Source: an uncultured Bacilli bacterium (GTDB taxonomy: Bacteria; Bacillota_I; Bacilli_A; RF39; UBA660). From it: a stretch of 9,838 nucleotides of DNA. A program made the position numbers and the translations under genes. The notes under the pieces were generated by a model, which searched no databases, was not told the origin of the DNA, and saw nothing but the letters and a program-made list of their open reading frames with translations. The stretch is from the NCBI GenBank assembly GCA_949025205.1, contig CARMXJ010000044.1, positions 1-9,838 on the forward strand, in the 5' to 3' direction. This document shows positions 6,192 through 9,838 of the stretch, one piece after another. Within the stretch, counting starts at the first letter, position 1; each line of letters opens with the position of its first letter.

Positions 6192-7646
6192 ATGAAAGAG
6201 ACAATGCGTGAAATGTTTAAAGGATATGTGGATTATCAAGAGCAGGAATACAAATTTATTTGGGAAAATGCTTTCATTGTGTTTGATACCAATATCTTAT
6301 TAAATTTTTACAGGTATTCTAAAGAAACTAGAAAAACGATGTTTGAAATTTTGGACAACCTAAAAAACCGTTTATGGATACCGTATCAAGTTGCTTATGA
6401 ATTTTATAAAAATCGTGTAAATGTGATTATAAATGCTCAAAAAAAATACAAAGAACTTTCAACCCTTATGGAAACGTCTTTTATCGATATTCAAAATAAA
6501 ATAAACCAAATAAAAAGCAATCAATTAAAATGTAAAAAAGAAATAGAAGAACTCTTGGAAAAAGAAAATAAAAAAATACAGGATTTATTAGAAAAAGAAC
6601 GAAAAGAAAAAGAGTTTGTCTTTGAAAAAGATACCATTGAAGAAAAAATTGTTCAACTTTTAAATACAAATATAGGAAAACCTTTTGAAGAAGATGAGTA
6701 TGAAATTATCAAAGAAGAAGGATTAAGACGAATGAAAGAAAAAATACCGCCAGGTTATGAAGATACAGACAAAGAAGAAAATGGAGATTATTATATTTTT
6801 TATTCCATGATTCAAGAATCTATAAATAGAAATAAACCTATTATTTTTGTAACAGATGATGTAAAAGAAGATTGGATGACAAAGATAAATGGAAAAAGTG
6901 GAGGAAGAAGTGAATTATTAAATGAATTTTATAAAAAAGCTAATAATTTACTATTAATTTATACGTCAGATGGATTCGTTCATGCATACAACAAAAATTT
7001 TAATCCGAAAAAAACAGATACTAAACTTTTAGATGAATTAAGAAATGTAAGGAAAATAGAAAGTATAAATTATATTACTCCTGATTCGGCTTATGAAAAT
7101 TCGTTTTTATTGGATTTTCGCATTAAACATTTAGTAGAAACTTCTTCTACGCTAGATGCAAATTTAAAATTAGAGATAATTGAAGAAATGGTATTAAATA
7201 ATCCATTAAATAAATTCCAAAAAATGAAATTAAAAACAGAGTTAGATAAACTTGTAGAAGAATTTCCATTAGAAGATTTAAAAGAGGCGACTAAAGATAG
7301 GATCAATGTTTTATATCAAAAATTAATTACTGTGGGATTTCATAATCAATTAAACAAAAGAAGATATGATAAATTAGTAGAAGATATCCAAGCATTTTGC
7401 ATGGAAACAATAAATAATCTAAGAATATGTAGAACCGATGAAAGACAACAAAGAATTATGAATATCATTTTAAGAGAAACCGAAATTTATTTAGAACTGT
7501 GTGAAAATCGTATGAGTAGGCCTTATCAATTGTTAACTAAAAATATGAAAGATTTACAAATTGCTTTAGCAAATAATAAACACGATAAAGAATTTGTAAT
7601 AAAAAAATTAGAAGAATTTTGCAAAAAAGAAATAGTGGTTACATGA
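6192..7646 (+). CDS. PIN-like domain protein (PIN_8 type) with coiled coil
   Basis: This is a probable metal-dependent RNase or DNase of the PIN-like superfamily. Residues 20-265 match the PIN_8 pattern as I remember it: FIVFDTNILLNFYRYS (28-43) with Asp32, IPYQVAYEFYKNR (63-75) with Glu70, PPGY (186-189), GDYYIF (198-203) with Asp199, and FVTDDVKEDW (219-228) with Asp222 and Asp223. The acidic residues needed to hold metal are all present. A Lys/Glu-rich coiled coil (about 82-155) is inserted inside the domain. Residues about 280-484 are helical, without a recognised family. ATG 6192 has GAGGTGA four bases before it. It follows Ku and ligase on the same strand. Proteins of this class often sit in defence or accessory regions, so either end processing or defence is possible; neither is shown. 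Confidence 0.85.
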   Translation: MKETMREMFKGYVDYQEQEYKFIWENAFIVFDTNILLNFYRYSKETRKTMFEILDNLKNRLWIPYQVAYEFYKNRVNVIINAQKKYKELSTLMETSFIDIQNKINQIKSNQLKCKKEIEELLEKENKKIQDLLEKERKEKEFVFEKDTIEEKIVQLLNTNIGKPFEEDEYEIIKEEGLRRMKEKIPPGYEDTDKEENGDYYIFYSMIQESINRNKPIIFVTDDVKEDWMTKINGKSGGRSELLNEFYKKANNLLLIYTSDGFVHAYNKNFNPKKTDTKLLDELRNVRKIESINYITPDSAYENSFLLDFRIKHLVETSSTLDANLKLEIIEEMVLNNPLNKFQKMKLKTELDKLVEEFPLEDLKEATKDRINVLYQKLITVGFHNQLNKRRYDKLVEDIQAFCMETINNLRICRTDERQQRIMNIILRETEIYLELCENRMSRPYQLLTKNMKDLQIALANNKHDKEFVIKKLEEFCKKEIVVT

Positions 7647-7674
7647 AAAAAGTTCAATTGGAACTTTTTTCATG
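7642..7674. terminator. Bidirectional intrinsic terminator
   Basis: CATGAAAAAAGTTC (7642-7655) and GAACTTTTTTCATG (7661-7674) form a perfect 14-bp inverted repeat with a 5-base loop, A-rich and T-rich flanks working on both strands. It overlaps the stop codon of the PIN-like gene (7644-7646) and ends two bases before the stop end of the convergent membrane protein gene. Confidence 0.85.
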
Positions 7675-7676
7675 TA

Positions 7677-8186
7677 TTATTTAGTAAAAATTTGCATAAT
7701 CTTGCCTGCCATTAACACAATAGCATCACTATTTTTAGTAGCTATGTTTTTAAAATAAGCTTTTCCACCAACTGTGATTGCAGAAATAAAGGAAGTAACT
7801 AAAATAGTTGCTAAAAGAGCATTCATTTTAAAATGAGCAATAAGATAAAGGGTGAGTGTTGCTCCTAAACCTCCACTAACAATACCACAAATGTCGCCGA
7901 CAATATCATTGCAAATACTAGAAACTTTTGTGCTGTTTTTTAATAGTTTAATAGAAGCATTTGCTTCTTTTATTTTTTTAGCACTCCTCGCATGAAATGG
8001 AGCTTCTTCCGCAGTTAAAGTGGCAACACCAATCATATCAAATAAAATGCCAATTCCTATTACAACAAGCAAAATAATAACAAGAAGTATAATATTAAAG
8101 TCAGAAACATAAGAAGAAAGTCCACTAAAAATAGCAGACAACAAAAAAGAAATAATAAACACTTGTATAACCCATTTATTTTTCAA
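7677..8186 (-). CDS. Small polytopic membrane protein of unknown function
   Basis: I choose TTG 8186-8184 as start. A longer frame begins at GTG 8195, but that codon overlaps the only Shine-Dalgarno sequence (AAAGGAG), whereas the TTG lies 8 bases after it. The product is 169 residues. It has about four membrane segments (roughly 6-24, 32-54, 97-117 and 121-142), a basic cytoplasmic-type stretch between segments 2 and 3 (PFHARSAKKIKEANASIKLL), and the conserved-looking motif ICNDIVGDICGIVSGG at 91-106. I have a weak memory of similar short Bacillota proteins annotated as CorB-like, but do not see enough to assign transport. No separate promoter fits between the start and the terminator of the RNA upstream (8216-8237), so expression likely depends on read-through from that RNA. 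Confidence 0.75.
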   Translation of the reverse strand: MKNKWVIQVFIISFLLSAIFSGLSSYVSDFNIILLVIILLVVIGIGILFDMIGVATLTAEEAPFHARSAKKIKEANASIKLLKNSTKVSSICNDIVGDICGIVSGGLGATLTLYLIAHFKMNALLATILVTSFISAITVGGKAYFKNIATKNSDAIVLMAGKIMQIFTK

Positions 8187-8215
8187 AAAAAGCACTCCTT
8201 TTATAAAATTCTATG

Positions 8216-8237
8216 AAAAAAAGTTCCGAAGAACTTT
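8216..8237 (-). terminator. UUCG-capped intrinsic terminator of the large RNA
   Basis: Minus strand: AAAGTTC, loop TTCG, GAACTTT, then a T tract to 8216. The stem is perfect (7 bp), the UUCG loop is extra-stable and the tail is six or seven U. It ends about 30 bases before the membrane protein start, so it could act as a simple end point or as an attenuator. Confidence 0.85.
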
Positions 8238-8716
8238 ATATACAACTAAAATTGTGGTATCTCACAAATTAATTTTACGGCTTAGGTCGAGTCGAATTTC
8301 TCTATTTTCTCTCCTTCGGTTACCCTTGGGCGATTTCTCTTTAAAGAAAACAATTAAATGTCACCATTTTAATTACTCGATTGCCACTTAGTCCGTACCT
8401 TAATCCTTGTGATGTTGACACTCTAGAGGTTTTCCCTAACACATATGAAGTAATACTTATTCGCTTTTGCAACAATGTTTTCAACTCATAGACCGAATAT
8501 CCCACATTACCACGCACGACATATGCTTTTGTGTTTTATTGCTTCGATAAAAGGAGGTTGGTTATATGCCATTATAACTTTCCTTAAATCTAAAATTATA
8601 TACCCACCCTCCTCTGGGCGAAGAAAGCAGAATATATAAAGTGCTTTTCGCACAATTGGTAGATTTTTAGCCCTACCTTCATATTACTTTATGTGACTAG
8701 AATAATGCACCACATG
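8216..8716 (-). ncRNA. Large structured non-coding RNA, about 500 nt, class unknown
   Basis: The RNA has a clear promoter (8723-8751), a predicted start near 8716 and a clear terminator. No open frame of useful length exists. Helices found by hand: (1) CACATA and AAGTAATA (8695-8682) with TATTACTT..TATGTG (8455-8440), 14 bp across about 230 bases with a 2-base bulge; (2) 8615-8598 with 8567-8550, about 15 pairs plus a G-U and two matched G-A positions; (3) TACGG (8397-8393) with CCGTA (8280-8276), nested outside TCGAGT (8380-8375) with ACTCGA (8292-8287); (4) a hairpin 8375-8351 capped by GTGA, a GNRA loop; (5) GGTAG/CTACC (8677-8658); (6) GTGC/GCAC (8653-8641). Size and folding recall large bacterial RNAs such as OLE, ROOL or GOLLD, but I cannot match a specific class. 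It may alternatively be a long leader of the membrane protein gene. Confidence 0.75.
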
Positions 8717-8722
8717 TATGAC

Positions 8723-8751
8723 ATTTTAGCATATTTACACAAAATTGTCAA
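8723..8751 (-). promoter_or_regulatory. Strong extended -10 promoter of the large RNA
   Basis: Minus strand: TTGACA (8751-8746, consensus), 17 bases, TAAAAT (8728-8723), with TGC directly before the -10 giving an extended -10 element. It is the best promoter in the window and implies abundant transcription. Confidence 0.85.
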
Positions 8752-8831
8752 ATTCGAGGTCTTGATAAATCTTTCCATCGATATTTATAGTATATGAAAG
8801 TATGCTTAAAATTATTAAACTTTTTTCTATA

Positions 8832-8849
8832 GACTTCTTGCGTAACTTA
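8832..8849 (+). repeat. IS terminal inverted repeat, left
   Basis: 18 bp, GACTTCTTGCGTAACTTA, partner of 9711-9728 with two mismatches; preceded by the target TA at 8830-8831. Confidence 0.85.
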
Positions 8850-8869
8850 AAAATATAGAAAAAATTTGT

Positions 8870-8897
8870 TATTCTTAATATAGGTGAGTTAAGAATA
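8870..8897 (+). promoter_or_regulatory. Hairpin around the transposase Shine-Dalgarno site
   Basis: TATTCTTAA (8870-8878) and TTAAGAATA (8889-8897) are a perfect 9-bp inverted repeat. The 10-base loop holds AGGTGAG, the Shine-Dalgarno site, and the A of the start codon is the last paired base. Such a fold would limit translation of transposase. Insertion elements often use leader structures to block translation from transcripts entering from outside. Confidence 0.55.
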
Positions 8898-9709
8898 TGA
8901 AATATAAGAAACTAAGGAAGATGAAAAATAAGAACTTTAAAAGAGCAGTAGGAATACCTAGAGTTTTATTTGAAATATTAGTGATGGTATTAGAGCCGTT
9001 TTTTAAAGAAAAACAAAGTAAAGGAGGACCTAAGCCAAAATTATGTTTAGAGGATATATTATTGATGATGTTAACTTACTATAGGGATTATCCCACTTTT
9101 TTCAGCTTAGGAAATATGTTTGGCTTAGATGAATCTAATGCTTTTAGATGGGTAATTTGGACTGAACAGGTTTTATCTATAGCTTTTGAAGGTATGATCA
9201 ATATACAATTATTAGATGAATGTAGTGAACAACTTGTAGATGTAACAGAATGTACTATCCAAAGACCTAAAGATAGTGAAAAGCAAAGAGAATACTACTC
9301 AGGTAAAAAGAAAAAACACACAATCAAAGCTCAAATTATTATGAATGAAAAAGATAAAAAAATATTGTCAGTATGTTTTGATAAAGGTAGTGTACATGAC
9401 TTTAATATTTTTAAAAATACAACAAAAGAACTACCTAAATTTTTACATTTTCTTGCCGATAGTGGATACCAAGGAATACTTGATTATTTCAAAAATAGTA
9501 TGACACCAAAAAAGAAATCAAAAAATAATCCACTTACCGACGAAGACAAGGAATTAAATAAATTGATTTCTAGTATTAGAATATCAGTTGAACATGTTAA
9601 CTGTCAATTAAAAATTTTTAGAGTTTTGTCTGAGCGTTATAGGAGTCGTATTAGTTCATTTTATTTACGTTTTTTATTAGTGTGTTCTTTTTATAATTTT
9701 TGTCTCTAA
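8897..9709 (+). CDS. IS5-type DDE transposase (DDE_Tnp_4)
   Basis: This 270-residue enzyme moves the surrounding element by cutting and joining its ends. The N-terminal part (about 45-90; GGPKPKLCLEDILLMMLTYY...) is the helix-turn-helix region that would bind the inverted repeats. The RNase H-like catalytic domain carries the acidic triad Asp115 (LVDVTEC), Asp188 (LADSGYQG) and Glu232 (SVEHVNCQ). Between them is the family-typical YYSGKKKKHTIKAQ (133-146) and SVHDF (165-169). The length is normal and no frameshift is present, unlike many IS5 members that need two frames. ATG 8897 has AGGTGAG at 8882-8888. Other copies would be expected in the genome. Confidence 0.92.
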   Translation: MKYKKLRKMKNKNFKRAVGIPRVLFEILVMVLEPFFKEKQSKGGPKPKLCLEDILLMMLTYYRDYPTFFSLGNMFGLDESNAFRWVIWTEQVLSIAFEGMINIQLLDECSEQLVDVTECTIQRPKDSEKQREYYSGKKKKHTIKAQIIMNEKDKKILSVCFDKGSVHDFNIFKNTTKELPKFLHFLADSGYQGILDYFKNSMTPKKKSKNNPLTDEDKELNKLISSIRISVEHVNCQLKIFRVLSERYRSRISSFYLRFLLVCSFYNFCL

Positions 9710-9710
9710 T

Positions 9711-9728
9711 TTAGTTACGCAAGATGTC
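9711..9728 (-). repeat. IS terminal inverted repeat, right
   Basis: 18 bp, inverted partner of 8832-8849 with two mismatches; followed by the target TA at 9729-9730. It begins two bases after the transposase stop codon. Confidence 0.85.
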
Positions 9729-9730
9729 TA

Positions 9731-9838
9731 TTATATAAAAAAATTAGTTCGCCAGAAACTGAATTTATATAAATATCTGAAAGATTGTTACTATTCACAG
9801 TCGATTAAAATAAATAAACTCAAAAAGTGATGAAATTA
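9731..9838. other. IS flank; possible 3' half of an interrupted small ORF
   Basis: Removing the IS and one TA joins ATG 8794 on the left flank to a frame that runs on to TGA 9828-9830: start MKVCLKLLNFFL, then YYIKKLVRQKLNLYKYLKDC and further, about 45 codons. No Shine-Dalgarno site precedes the ATG, so this may be chance. Nothing else is recognised in either flank (8752-8831 and 9731-9838). Confidence 0.25.

Larger units (their letters stand above)
8832..9728 (+). mobile_element. Complete IS5-type insertion sequence, 897 bp
   Basis: The left end GACTTCTTGCGTAACTTA (8832-8849) and right end TTAGTTACGCAAGATGTC (9711-9728) are inverted repeats matching at 16 of 18 positions. TA flanks both ends (8830-8831 and 9729-9730), consistent with a 2-bp target duplication as in several IS5 subgroups. 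A single intact transposase gene fills the element. Near-perfect ends and an intact gene suggest a recent, possibly active copy. Confidence 0.85.

Noticed and set aside
8276..8716. tmRNA, RNase P RNA, SRP RNA, group I or II intron, or M-box riboswitch
   Set aside because: No tRNA-like ends or T-arm, no GAGGAAAGTC core, no SRP GNAR-loop region, no domain V, and no M-box consensus were found on the transcribed strand.
1..9838. TGA read as tryptophan (Mycoplasma-type code)
   Set aside because: Tryptophans in mutY, Ku, ligase and the PIN-like gene are TGG, and the PIN-like gene ends properly at TGA next to its terminator.
1..9838. CRISPR array, tRNA genes, phage structural genes
   Set aside because: No regularly spaced repeats, no tRNA-like cloverleaf sequence and no phage protein frames were seen on either strand.

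Overview
The window is AT-rich, gene-dense bacterial DNA that looks like a low-GC member of the Bacillota (Bacilli/Erysipelotrichia-like or a related gut lineage). The basis is A/T-rich codons, purine-rich Shine-Dalgarno sites, T-tailed hairpin terminators, and a standalone Ku plus short LigD-type ligase. Tryptophan is read from TGG and TGA acts as a stop, so the Mycoplasma code is not in use. The genus cannot be named from sequence alone.

Left part (1-2995): the tail of an unrecognised gene is split between two reading frames at a run of nine G (101-109). It is followed 20 bases later by mutY (adenine glycosylase). After a doubtful short ORF (1533-1829) comes a compact unit at about 1803-2090. 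It has a strong promoter, a leader hairpin, a good Shine-Dalgarno site, a 29-residue single-helix peptide, and a convergent promoter with a small hairpin terminator on the opposite strand. This is the layout of a type I toxin-antitoxin locus. A GH25 lysozyme without a signal peptide follows.

Middle (3000-7674): an unusual three-part protein (helix-turn-helix, SDR-like Rossmann domain lacking its catalytic lysine, unknown C-terminal domain) is divergent from a Ku-ligase pair, which is a minimal non-homologous end-joining module. Downstream on the same strand is a large PIN-like nuclease with a coiled coil. mutY, Ku and ligase make this a DNA-repair-rich neighbourhood, although they are separate transcription units.

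Right part (7675-9838): a small polytopic membrane protein on the minus strand begins at TTG and is preceded directly by a roughly 500-nt non-coding transcript on the same strand. The transcript has an almost ideal extended -10 promoter (8723-8751), several long-range helices found by hand, a GNRA-capped hairpin and a UUCG-capped intrinsic terminator (8216-8237). No protein-coding frame explains it and I cannot assign it to tmRNA, RNase P RNA, SRP RNA, a group I or II intron, or the M-box. It is the best candidate here for an undescribed or rarely described element, either a free-standing large structured RNA or a long leader controlling the membrane protein by termination. The window ends with a complete, apparently intact IS5-type insertion sequence (8832-9728) with 18-bp inverted repeats and a TA target duplication.
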